DNA of 64,000 bases from Zoroaster sp. YZ-2022 (lineage: Eukaryota > Echinodermata > Asteroidea > Forcipulatida > Zoroasteridae). The position numbers and the translations under genes were made by a program. Positions 1 through 11,900 of this stretch are shown here, one piece after another. Each line of letters starts with the position of its first letter. Position 1 is the stretch's first letter. Below the pieces are notes generated by a model. The model was not told the origin of the DNA, made no database searches, and saw only the letters and a list, made by a program, of their open reading frames with translations. The stretch is from the NCBI GenBank assembly GCA_029582265.1, contig CM055837.1:5007148-5071147 (forward strand), given 5' to 3'.

Positions 1-223
1 GTACGCTAGCATTTCGTCAAACGGAGTGCACAGATTGGTTGAAGAAGCACTGGACTGTGCAGAAATTGAACGCTTGATGCAAAATGGAGGTACCACCACA
101 GTTATGGTGGCGCCCAGTGAACTGCCTGACAGATTAGTCTTTAGAATTGAGAAAAAGGAAAACAACAATAGCCATATGGAATTGTATATAACCACTGTGT
201 ATTCTGAGTCACTGTATAGCTGA
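1..223 (+). CDS. 3' end of an unidentified coding region (partial)
   Basis: The frame is open from base 2 to a stop at 221-223, giving 73 residues with a protein-like composition (for example the stretch LVEEALDCAEIERLMQNGG). The 5' part lies outside the window, so no start can be chosen; the GTG at 26 is not a credible start. A canonical AATAAA lies at about 364, which fits a last exon plus a short 3' UTR. I do not recognise the family. It runs opposite to the adaptor gene that fills the next 33 kb, so it is either a convergent neighbour or a gene inside that gene's last introns. It could also be an old retrocopy fragment. Confidence 0.45.
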   Translation, partial: YASISSNGVHRLVEEALDCAEIERLMQNGGTTTVMVAPSELPDRLVFRIEKKENNNSHMELYITTVYSESLYS

Positions 224-564
224 TATTACTATCTATACATGTATATATATATACATATATATTATTTTATTAGGACAAACATTTTAGTAAAACTGAGACA
301 ACGCTACTTGATGGGAAAAAGGTAAACCCCACCGCTCCAAAAACAAGCTCATTAACATCCCAAGAAATAAACAAACCAAAAACAAATAAACAAATCAAAA
401 AATAATTACAACAAAATACAAAACAATACAAAAACAGACAGACAAACAAAAACAAAAATTACAATAGAACTACAGCTATTATGGTTAACTTGCTGGAATA
501 TATCAGTAAGTATCTACTGTGTATTGGTCTTTTTTGGAAAACATTGGTAAAATGAAAAAGCATT

Positions 565-816
565 TTAACCAGTTCGCGTCGGAGGCCGTGTATACACGCA
601 ATTTTTTTTTGCACTATGGATCGGAGAACGTCTAAACACGCCACAGGAAACTCCGGAATATTTATATGCATGCTCGGTTCAGCCATGCATGCACGGTGAC
701 ATGCTCGGAAGTGCCGGCCACCCGCTGTGGAAGCTTCCATTAACGTGTGTGTGGGAAAAAGAAACCCGCCACAGGGGCCCAGAAAAACTTTTTTATTCCC
801 GACGCGAACTGGTTAA
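565..816 (+). mobile_element. piggyBac-like MITE, copy 1
   Basis: Perfect 14-bp terminal inverted repeats, CCAGTTCGCGTCGG at 569-582 and its complement at 799-812, are each bordered by TTAA. TTAA target sites are typical of piggyBac-type transposons. The 252-bp body has no transposase. A second copy in the opposite orientation lies at 25022-25283. Confidence 0.8.
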
Positions 817-1635
817 AAACAAGACTTATTTTCCCTTATATAGTTAAAGGATGCTTCCTTAGTTTTGTCCTCACATGTAACTTGTAAATGATACATTGAT
901 CTGCTTCTTGTTATTATTTACTTTAAATATTTTGGGATTAAGACTTTTCAAACTGATGCTGAAATTGATACTGAGTACTTCTGAGAGACAACTTGTCAAT
1001 GTTCGCTAAAGAGTTTTAACTCTCCCACCTATATTTCCCATTTTCCTCCTCCTCCTCCTCTTCCCTCTTCCCCCTCCCTCAACCCTCTCATATGAATTGT
1101 CCACATCCCCTCATATCAGGCACTCAAAAAGTGACAAGCCCCAGGATGGTGTACAATTAGACAACTTAAAATGTTTTTAAATAAACCAAAATCCCCACCA
1201 ATAATTTAAAAATATTAACAAATGACAGGTCAGACCTCTTGAAGTGAAGGGCAGCAATTGATAGGTACATAAGTGCTACTACTATGCAACATAAAATGCT
1301 AATAGTGATGCTGCATATCTACTCTATTTATCACACATATGCAAAGGTTTATGTCTTACTCATGAAGAAAGCTTACATATAATGAGTTTTTACCAAAAGT
1401 GCACCCAGAGATTTTTTTGTTCAATTTAGAAAATTTCTTTGGTGAAAGGAGCACAATCAACCATGTTACTTGTGTCCATTTTGTCTTTTAGCTTGAGCTA
1501 TAATGTGTATATATACCTGTTATTACAAACATACCTATAGTGTTTCAAGTCTGAAACATGTTACTGTTTCTTTGAATTTCAACACTCATAGTTTTTGTTG
1601 TATATGTTCACATTACAAGAAGAACACACATATGG

Positions 1636-1838
1636 TTAAAGGGGCAATATCGTCATGAGCAGAGCAGACAGGGCATGGAATCAGTGTCCTAGTTTATAAT
1701 GAACACAGTGAATGGAAACTATTGGTTCATTTATGCAGCAGCAATGGTAATATGACCCTATCATGTGGGGTATTATTATCAGTCACCAAGTTAATCTAAA
1801 ACTAGCACTCAGTCGATCGTGACGATATTGTCCCTTTC
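1636..1838. mobile_element. Foldback MITE, AAAGGGGCAATATCGTCA family, copy 1
   Basis: Ends AAAGGGGCAATATCGTCA and TGACGATATTGTCCCTTT are near-perfect inverted repeats, with TTAA on the left side. Related copies lie at 9630-9846, 27881-28094 and about 28525-28711. Internal landmarks such as GGGCATGGAATCA are shared. Confidence 0.8.
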
Positions 1839-1894
1839 ATGACCTTTCACCAAAGTGCATTTAGGTGCAATTTTTTTTCTTTTCATTTTCTCTA

Positions 1895-2305
1895 GTGAAA
1901 ATGTTCATTTTCTTAAGTGAAATGTTCATTTTCTTCAGTGAAATGTACATTTTCTTCAGTGAAATGTACATTTTCTTCAGTGAAATGTACATTTTCTTCA
2001 GTGAAATGTACATTTTCTCCAGTGAAATGTTCATTTTCTTCAGTGAAATGTACATTTTCATCAGTGAAATGTTCATTTTCGTCAGTGAAATGTTAATTTT
2101 CGTCAGTGAAATGTTAATTTTCGTCAGTGAAATGTTCATTTTCTTCAATAAAAATGTTCATTTTCTTCAATAAAAATGTTCATTTTCTTCAATAAAAAAA
2201 CGTTCATTTTCTTCAGTGAAATGTTAATTTTCTTCAGTGAAACTTCATTTTCTCCAGTAAAATGTTCATTTTCCTCAGCGAAATGTTCATTTTCTAGAGT
2301 AAAGA
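1895..2305. repeat. 21-bp minisatellite
   Basis: About 19 copies of a 21-bp unit (core CAGTGAAATGTACATTTTC) with small changes between copies. The period is a multiple of three, so open frames run through it on both strands (a 7-residue repeat). I read these as by-products of the repeat, not genes. Confidence 0.9.
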
Positions 2306-3101
2306 GTACAATTACCTATGGCCTTCAGTTAATGTGCTGCATTTGTTTTAATGTAGCTGCAATGTATCACCTGCTATTTAGAACTCACCTTTTTAGTCTA
2401 GATGTGTAGACAGTTAGTTGGTTTATGGTATACAGAAATGGGAAACAAATCGGAAAGATTGAATGAACATAGAGGGTATGAGGGGAAGTCAATAGGATCA
2501 TTCATCACCTATTTATTTGGTCCTGCAATAAACATGTATCAACCCCCTTGGTAGTATTGATTCTTATGTTTGTATCATTGTTTTACAATTTTTTGAATGA
2601 AAAATCCCAAATATTTCCAATTTATCAAATTATTTTTGAAAATATTAAACCATTTCTAAAATTAAAACGAGTTCTGGATTTTAATTGATTCTTAAAAAAA
2701 AAATTCCAATAAAATAAATTTGTTAAAAAAAGGTTCACAAGCCTACAAATTTGTCAAGGGCAGTAGTTGGCATTTAATGGCTTTATAAAGTTGCTCTCAT
2801 AATATAAGTTTCAAAAAGTAAATGGGTAATTCTACCCACCTTGAGATCTTCCTTGTCCCCCCCCCCCCCCAACCCCTATTGTGGAACCCCACGTACATTA
2901 TTGAAGATATTATTAGGTTTTCTGAATAAGGGACATCTAAATTTTCAATGCAAAATCAAATTTATTTTTACCTATTTCAAATCTTTAAAACTGAAAAATT
3001 ACGTACATATAACAATAATATTAACTGTTGTTTTTGTTTGCAATTGTTCAGGCTTGTATAAAGAAATGTTTTCTTTCTCTTGTACATAGGTGTTGACATA
3101 C

Positions 3102-3340
3102 CGGCTTAGGTGCTGCTATTGGATGCGATGGCCTGCGATTTGTGTCGTCTTTAGGCTGTGTAGTAGGATATGACGGCCTGCGATTTGAATCATCCTTAGC
3201 CGGTACACTGGCCGTCTCATGACTGGAAGACGTCGGAGGTTGTGATGGCTTAGGTGGTGCCGGGCTATCCTGTGATGGTCTGGTCATTAATGGCCTGGAA
3301 ATGGCTTGTTTGGTCTCTGTTGGTGTTGGCCTTGGCACTA
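3102..3340 (-). CDS. sh3kbp1/cd2ap-like: Adaptor exon 9, Pro/Ser-rich tail
   Basis: 239 bp, acceptor CGGTTTTAG, donor GTATGT. It codes for a proline-rich, disordered segment ([20 protein letters not shown]) with an imperfect internal duplication around [10 protein letters not shown] and [10 protein letters not shown]. If the donor were ignored, the frame would stop at 3048. The strong donor and the missing coiled coil argue that the gene continues to the left. Confidence 0.8.
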
Positions 3341-6300
3341 CTAAAACCGTGAGAGGATTCCGATATATTTAAGATGTATCTTGTTTGGAAATGGTGCATG
3401 TATGCTGAACTATTTAAAACATACACTGTGTTCTCTGACAGGCCTAAAATTTCACAGAGGCTATGGCCTCCATTGCCCTGCTCTTGGCCTTGGTCCCCCT
3501 TAACATGTCCCCTTAGACATTCTGATATTCTAATGGGAGTGCCCTTTACTTAGGAAAAGTGGCCTTCCCCTAAAACAATGAAATTCCAGGCCTGCTCTGA
3601 TACAAATATACCAGAAGTTCTTGGTTGAAGCAAATGAGAATTAGAGAGAGGTAAAGATTAAAATAAGAAATGGGAAAGAATAGGTATACATATAAAGGTA
3701 TGTACTGGATAGAAGAGGGAAACTGGTAGATCTTGGGAGGGGGGTCACAATGTGTACCCTTTTTTATCAGCATGCAAGCAAATTTATCCTAAATATTCCA
3801 TGTTTACTCTACATCTTCATGTGTGCACCCCCTTTTATGCGGGGTGGGGGGGGATGGGAGTGTGGGGAGATGGAGAGGGAGAGATCATAAACACTTCATA
3901 ATTAAGAGGAAAGGAATAAAGAGTGGGATGTTTTAGTTTTTTTAAATTTTTTTATGTCAGACACTGAGCATAGCAACTTTTGCCCTTGGGTAAAGTTGAT
4001 TAGGGGCTGCTCAGTGCCTTGGTCACTCTCCTTTGAGCATACTCAGCATAGTAACGCTGCCCTTGGGTAAAGTTGATTAGGGGTTGCTCAGTGCCTTGGT
4101 CACTCTCCTTTTAAAGGAATCCATTGGCAGGTGGATCTTCTTGATTTACATTCTGCCATTGGGTTTGGAGTGATACAATGCACCTGCAAGTAGGGCTGTG
4201 CCGGGTATCTGGATACCCGACCGAAACGGCCATTACCCGGTTCCATTTTTTTGTTCTAATTACCCGTAAACGACTTTTTAAAATTCGGACTTAACATTTG
4301 AGCGGTGCAAACAGAAATCTGTGACTCTTGAACAATGTAATTTTTCACTTTTACAGACAATTATCTTTAAATTCAAGAGATTGCACTCCCATAAAGAAAA
4401 GATCGATTTAAGTATGGTATCCTCTGTATTATAAAAGTAAATTTGTTACCATTTACAGTACATGTATTTGTACACCACTGGAGGCATGTTTTCAACAAAA
4501 ATGAAAACGGGTATCCGGGTATCCAAAGTTTCCTGTTTTCGGGTATCCGGTTCCAAAAATATCCAAAAACGCACAGCCCTACCTGCAAGCAGGACAGTCC
4601 CCTTAGTCGGAAACACACAAATGCTTCACCGACCAGTTGCCCAAGCAGTTGCCCAAGCAGTTGCCCAAGCATTTGCCCAAGCAGTTGCCCAAGCAGTTGC
4701 CCAAGCAGTTGCCCAAGCAGTTGCCCAAGCAGTTGCCCAAGCAGTTGCCTAAGCAGTTGCCCAAGCAGTTGCCTAAGTAACCTTAGTTACCTGAGATTGG
4801 TCTGGCAGGCATCTGCACTGGTACTTTCTTCTTCACCTTCTACAACAGAAAAAAAATTCATCTCATTACATTTTTAACTCCACAATGTTGTTAACATTCC
4901 ATTATTTGACTCGTGATTCTGAACTCCTTTTGCATTATAAACCAATGGCAATGTTGGCAAAACGTCTTCTAGAGAAGTATCCTTGTTTCTTTGAATCAAC
5001 CAGAAACCACATGCAAAAGTTGCAGCTTATTATTGAAGTTATTGAAGAAAAAAAATGAAAATTGCAGGATGTTTTGTATCCATTCTAACGTTGGATTTGT
5101 GAGAAATTGTTCCATGTGGGAAACTGTTTTACTAATTTTACTAAAATGGAGAAACCCGAGACAGAAATATTCCAAGGGATGTTTGATACCATCATCAACT
5201 TTACACCCAAATAAGTTTAACCTGTGATCTTTTATGTTTTTTTTTTAGATTACTGATAGTGTACAGTGGCTTAAAGGAACAGGGAAAGTGGTAAATGCAT
5301 TTTTCTGAGTTTTCTCGCAGTTAGACAGATGTTTGCTTTAAGGACTGGTTACCTGTTGGTACCCGTTGGTACCCCAAAGTCTTACCTCCTTTTCTGGGGG
5401 TAACATCGTGACAAAGTTATCCGGGAAGACCCCTTTCCTGCCGTCTATCTCTCCTAGCCACCATCCACTATCTGCAGCTTCCTTGTCAATGATCGTCACA
5501 ATGTCACCCTCTTTCAACTCAAGCTCATCTGAGTGCTGAGCCTCATACGGGAAAGTCGCCTTGGCTCTCTGCTTTACTGTAGGAAATAAAACACAGTGTT
5601 AAAGATGTATCACCTATGTTTCACCGGCAATTCCGCGCCTTGAGCGCCCAGCAGAGTGGATATGTGCACGCTACAAATCTTTATTATTATTATTAATTCC
5701 AGGAAATTTGATCATTGGTGATTTCCTTTAAGAAACGAAAACAAATAAATAAGATAATTCACAAAATAGTTGATGTTAAAATCAGATAAGAGCATAATAT
5801 AAACAGTTTAAAAAAATAATTTTGTTTACTTTTATGATCCTGAGAGGGTTGGGTGAATTTACTGAAATAAGCATGTACCATGAAGAAATTATATCATGTA
5901 GTTTTCTGTAATTGCTATCATTTGTCATTTTATTTATCAAATGTTTTCAAGCTTCAACCATCTTGTTTTTCTTCTATACAAAACCACATGACCAAACCGA
6001 GGGTTGCAGAAAAATAGACTGGTCCTTATGTTTATTCAGAATCAGTACATACTAGTATACTGGGTACCAGACAAAGATGGATGCAGCATGATAAAGTTGT
6101 TGACTTATTTCAACATTGAAGTGACAATCTGAGTACCGGTACACTGATTGAAATGATGAGTTTCTCACTATTACATGTAAATCTCTTCATGCTAAAAAGC
6201 TTCAAATCCTACTTAACAATGAAATAAATTTCACGATGATTTCCCCACGGAATATACAATCAGTATAGTAAAATCAACAACAAAATATGCAGTAATTATA

Positions 6301-8937
6301 CAGTATGTCCCAAAAAAAGTGTCACTCTAACTATTTCTGAAAATATACCAAAACCACGAAATAAATTTTGGAACTTTTTCAATTGCACAGATACTCCTAA
6401 TCCTTGGCCTAAACACCTGTGAGAAATTACATAAAACTCACAGGTGTTTAGGCCAAGGATTAGGAGTATCTGTGCAATTGAAAAACTTCCAAAATTTATT
6501 TCATGGTTTTGGTATATTTTCAGAAAGTTAGAGTGACACTTTTTTTGGGACATACTGTAGATAATACCTACCAAATGTGAATGTACCTTTATAAAACCAC
6601 AGATCAGCTTCTAAGACAATGTTGCAGGTTTAATTACAGTATGCATATAAAACACAACATGAGAAAATAATTATAACCAACAACCAAACTTAAGCCTTTT
6701 GGCTTTACATGAGTGGATGTCAGTTATGCATAATTTACTGTCATTACTTTTACCACAGATCTCACGTAGTACTATTAACTTCCTTGTTTACATGTAGTAC
6801 TAGTTTTAATCATGCAGGTACATGTACATGTACTACACGTATGCATATGACATAAAACACAAGGGGGCCACTTTGCATCCGTCACGTTAGCAGTTTTTCC
6901 AATGGTTGTTATTTATTTTTAAGTACCTGAAACCGACCAAAAAGTGTTTCAACATGTGAATGGACATGCAGGCTTATACGAAAACTAATTTGAGTTGATT
7001 TATTTTATTTATTTATTTTTTTATTTATTTTTTCACCCTCAAATTTCCATAAAAATTGGACGGAAAAAGTTCCCTGACTTTTCCGTCCATTTGTTGATGG
7101 AAATTTTAGGGTAATTAAAAAAGTAATAGTAATAATCAACTCAAATTATCTTTAGGATAAGCATGCATGTCTATTCAAATGTTGAAATTCTTTTTGGGTG
7201 GTTTCAGATATTAAAAAAAAAATTACAACCATTAGAAAAACTGCTAATGCGGCGTTCACACAGTGCCGATTATGGCTCCCGTTTGAGATCAGACAGCGCT
7301 ACGACACGAAAAGTGAAAAAGTCGGATTACTATCCTCAATGATCTGGAATGTCCTATCATTGACTGAACGCAGTCGTATACGTCAGAACAGAGTCCTACG
7401 GATCGGGAAAGGTCCAGAGAGGTCGGCCAAGCACTCCCGACAGTAGGTGCGTCCCGTAACATTCGGGAAACTCAGCCGATTTTGTCTAGTCGGATTACAA
7501 TCGTGACTATGTCGTGACAGATTCTGCTGTATCGGATCAAAATCGTAACAATGTCCTGTGTTGTCTGGACGGTGTCTGGACGGTGTCCTGTGGATCGGGA
7601 CGCTGTCGTGATGAACGGGCATGATTTGGAGTGAGAATCCGCCGTTTCGCACGATTCTTTTAGGACCGGACTATCACGTGACTAACGGTTTTCTAACGGA
7701 TGTCTTCCGTCAGCGTCGGTTCACTGTCCGGTCACTGTCTGATCTCTGTCGGATCGCATTCGGGAGAATCGGGACGCTGTCGGGACAGATTCGGTCGTTT
7801 TTTACCATGCTGAAGATACAAATCGGATCAGATTCGGATTGAGAACGGGAGAATCGGGACGAATTCGGCTAGAAACGGCTGAATCGGGACGCTTCCTGAA
7901 CAATATCTGATTGTTGTCGTGATTAAATAAATGTTTTTACAAATTTGTGAATTTCCCGCCACGAATCACAGGATCTTGATCAGACTTTTGACAAATTTTA
8001 ATCGGGAATGGTCCTATCAAGGACGGCAGTAAAAATCCTGAATGTGTGACTGAGGCTTAACGTGACGGTAGGAAAGTGGCCCCCTTTATTGTGTTTTATG
8101 TCACATGAAATTTAAATAACAGGGTGTTCCATATATATGCATAAGGTGTTTTTCGTTTTTGAAAAATGAAGGTTGCCCTTCACAAGGCCACTCAAGGTGG
8201 AGGCTACAGAGTCACAGAGAAGAATTTTTCACATGTTGGTTTCTATACATATTACATGATCTTCATTATGACTAAGCTTGTGCGATAACACGATAATATC
8301 GAATATTGCGATACCTTTTCTTTTTTTTTTATTCTATTACGATATCAAGAATCTTTTCAGGTTAGAGATATTTGTAAATTGTTTTTAAAAATATATTTCG
8401 CCATTGTGAGTCGAGTCAGAAATTCCATGGAAACAAAATTAGGACAGTCTTTTCAGCTTTTGGAAGGGAGAAACAAAAGCGAACCACTTTGAAGAGAAGT
8501 ACATACACGTACACACTATGCAAATGAATCGGAAATCGCGATATATGTTTGGCGATATATTATGGATGAAAAAAATTGATATCGCCGAAGCTTTATTATG
8601 TCGTGGCCGAGCAGTCTAGCTTACCGGACTCAAGTTCTGGTGTTAGCAGCAGAATGTGGGTTCGAATCCCGGCCGTGACACTTGTGTCCTTGAGCAAGAC
8701 ACTTAACCATAATTGCTTCTCTCCACCCAGGGGGTTAATGGGTACCTGTGAGGGCAGACTTTGTTGATTAGCCCTATATGCGCTGTAATGGCAGCAATTG
8801 AGCTGTATACTCCCCAGGGAGCTGAGATGGTTTCAGGAATGATTTATGAGCCTTATGAGCCTTATGAGCAGGGGTAATAATATAATGCGCCTTGAGCACC
8901 ACTCAGTTGGTGGTTACGTGAGCTATATAAGTCCACA

Positions 8938-8973
<36 letters not shown>

Positions 8974-11900
8974 ACTGTCCAACATGTTCATGTTTGTATG
9001 TAAATTGACATGAGTTACAATCAGGAACAATATAAAATATGGGCATTGGCAACTTCTTTCTTGATGGCATGTGATCTGTGTTCCACCAATCAAATGACAT
9101 GGATTTATGCAAAATAGTCGCAGGTTCGTGTGTGAGTTGAATGTAAAACAAATACTGATTGCCTTAAAGGTAAGGTATTAGTTTACCGGATTCAAGTTCT
9201 GGTGTTAGCAACATAATGTGGGTTCGAATCACGGCCGTGACACTTGTGTCCTTGAGCAAGACACTTAATCATAATTGCTTCTCTCCACCCAGGGGTTAAA
9301 TGGGTACCTGTGAAGGCAGAGTTGGTTTGCTCTATATGCGCTAGAAATGGCAGCAATTGAGCTGTATACTCCCCAGGGAGCTGAGATGGTTTCAGGAATG
9401 ATTTATGAGCCTTATGAGCCTTATGAGCAGGGATAATAATATAATGCGCCTTGAGCACCACTTAGTTGGTGGATACGTGCGCTATATAAATCCACACATT
9501 ATTATTATTATTATTATTAATTCTAATAAAATTTAAGCAAAATAAATACATGTTGTAATGTTACAAGGCAATGAAATTTTGTACAATGTTGTACAATGTA
9601 AATCGTGCCCTCATTCCAAAAAGTACAATTTAAAGGGACAATATTTGTCACATTCAACAGGGCATGGAATCACGGAGTGCTTGTTTTAGATTAACACAAT
9701 CACTGAAAATAATATCCCACATGATAAGGTCATATTATCATTGCTGCTGCATAAATGAGCCAGTAATTTTCAGTCAATTTGTTCATCTTAAACTATGACA
9801 CTGATTCCTGTTGAAAGTCGTGATTGTGATGATAGTGTCCCTTTAACAACATTACTAGTTAATCACATTAACCCTAACCCCCTAGGTATTCTGGCTAGGA
9901 ACCTTCCTGAACCCTAACCCCCTATAGGTATTCTGTCTAGGAACCTTCCTGAACCCTAACCCCCAAGGTATTCTGGCTAGGAACCTTCCTGAATCCTCCA
10001 AAATCCTCCAGTGCACTTTTGGAAACATGCCCTTATCTTCAAAATGCACCATGCATTTTCGTTGATCTTTCATATTCAGCACTTGTGGCTTGTACATGTA
10101 CTTCTTGCCAGGTAGTAATTTTGCCCCATTTGAAGAAGTGAAAGTACCAGTTTCCAACAGTGCTGAATTTTTCCAAAAAAGTGCCCCTTGGAGGATTTTG
10201 GAGGATATGGGGTAGTTAGGGTTAATGATTTATTATCTAAAAGCTTATTTGGTGTTGAGTACATGTATCAATCATCCTGAGAAATAAAATACTTGGTTTA
10301 AAATGTTTTTTGCATCTTTTTGGTAAAAAACCTATACCAATTTTTTGCTGTTTTCTCAAAAACATGAGCACCTATGGGAGACGCTAGATAGCAGTAAACT
10401 TACTGTTTTTACCAATGTTGTACACGATGGGAAAGCAACCTGCCACTAAATGAAACTTTCACATGTTAGTTTACGATATATTTCTTGAAAACTAAACGTT
10501 GAAATAATCATATGTGTTGAAATAATCATACGTGTTGAAATAATCATACGTGTTGAAATAATCATACGTGTTGAAATAATCATACGTGTTGAAATAATCA
10601 TACGTCTCCAAACACCAACATTGTATTTTCCCTTTAAAATTGGTCTTGATTGCTATTCAAATAAGACACGAGAGACAGAAGACAAACACTGAAAACCTAC
10701 TCTACTCTCTCAGCAGAACCATAATTGCTTCTCTCCACCCAGGGGTTAAATGGGTACCTGTGAGGGCAGAGTTGGTTGATTAGCCCTATATGCGCTGTAA
10801 TGGCAGCAATTGAGCTGTATACTCCCCAGGGAGCTGAGATGGTTTCAGGAATGATTTATGAGCCTTATGAGCAGGGGTAATAATATGCGCCTTGAGCACC
10901 ACTCAGTTGGTGGATACGTGCGCTATATAAGTCCACACATTATTATTATTATTATTATTATATAGATGTAGGGGTCGAAATTAACAGTAGTCTGCTACTC
11001 CGAGGTTAGTGGTTTTAGCAGCGGGACTACTAGCTGCTAGGGTTTGGGTAGTCCAATGGGCTAGTGAAAAAAATGAAATAAAAATAAACGCAAAAAACAT
11101 TCAGCATGATCTCAGCATGATCTCAGCATGATCTCAGCATGATCTCAGTAAGAACATGTTGCTCACCAGCTCATGGTTCATTTCTTTTTCTTGTGTTCAA
11201 ATTCACCTTTTTTCAGAACTACTAAAAAATGAGAAGGACTAGTAAAGTTTTGACATAACTAGTCCTTTGGACTACCATTCAAGTTAATTTCGACCCCTGA
11301 GATGCCTTATAAACATACCTTTGGACTTCGACTTCTCAAAACGCATGATGACACACTGTATAAAGTCAACTAACACTAACTGTATATAAACTGAGCACCC
11401 TGATTAAATACTTGAAGAGAGGATATTATTAGCAATGACTATGGGAAACAATAGCTTTCTAAAATATAAGCAAAGGAAATACCACCGAGGAAAACCGGAA
11501 ACACGCAACAACGATAATCTCTGTCATTATATATTATTCTGGTGGCATTGTTTATTTTTACTAGTGACATTATCTTCCACTGATCCAAAAAACAAAATAA
11601 TAAATTAGTTTTGCCAGTTGCCACGATTTCCTCGAAGGATCGGCATTTTATGTGTCATTTTAAAGGGAGTGTACATCACAAAATTACTGAATTATTAAAT
11701 TTCCTGAGAAATTATTCCATCTGACTTGCTGAAATTTTTTATCACGGCAATAATCCATTTTCCACATTAGCATAAATGAAATCTGAATGAATTTTCACCA
11801 GTTTTTCGTTAATGATAAAATGAAATGACAAAAATTACTGAATTATTAAAACTTAATCGATGTGAAGTTTGTGTTCCTGAGAAATTATTCCATCTGACTT

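Larger units (their letters stand above)
224..3101. other. Non-coding stretch left of adaptor exon 9
   Basis: It holds a TTAA-flanked MITE (565-816), a foldback MITE (1636-1838), a 21-bp minisatellite (1895-2305) and a C run near 2859. I searched the minus strand for the coiled-coil exon expected at the end of a CIN85/CD2AP gene and saw none. Confidence 0.5.

Noticed and set aside
459..740. 93-codon minus ORF
   Set aside because: It lies mostly within the piggyBac-like MITE and reads through its terminal repeat.
4443..4877. 144-codon ORF with CPSS repeats
   Set aside because: Translation of the 12-bp minisatellite joined to a hAT element; opposite strand to the adaptor exon.
9192..9461. Minus ORFs of about 90 codons (KAHKAHKS type), also at 24408 and 26612
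   Set aside because: Antisense reading of SINE copies.
9868..9990. True interstitial telomere array
   Set aside because: CCCTAA appears only about once per block, spaced by unrelated sequence; it is part of element ends, not a tandem telomere repeat.
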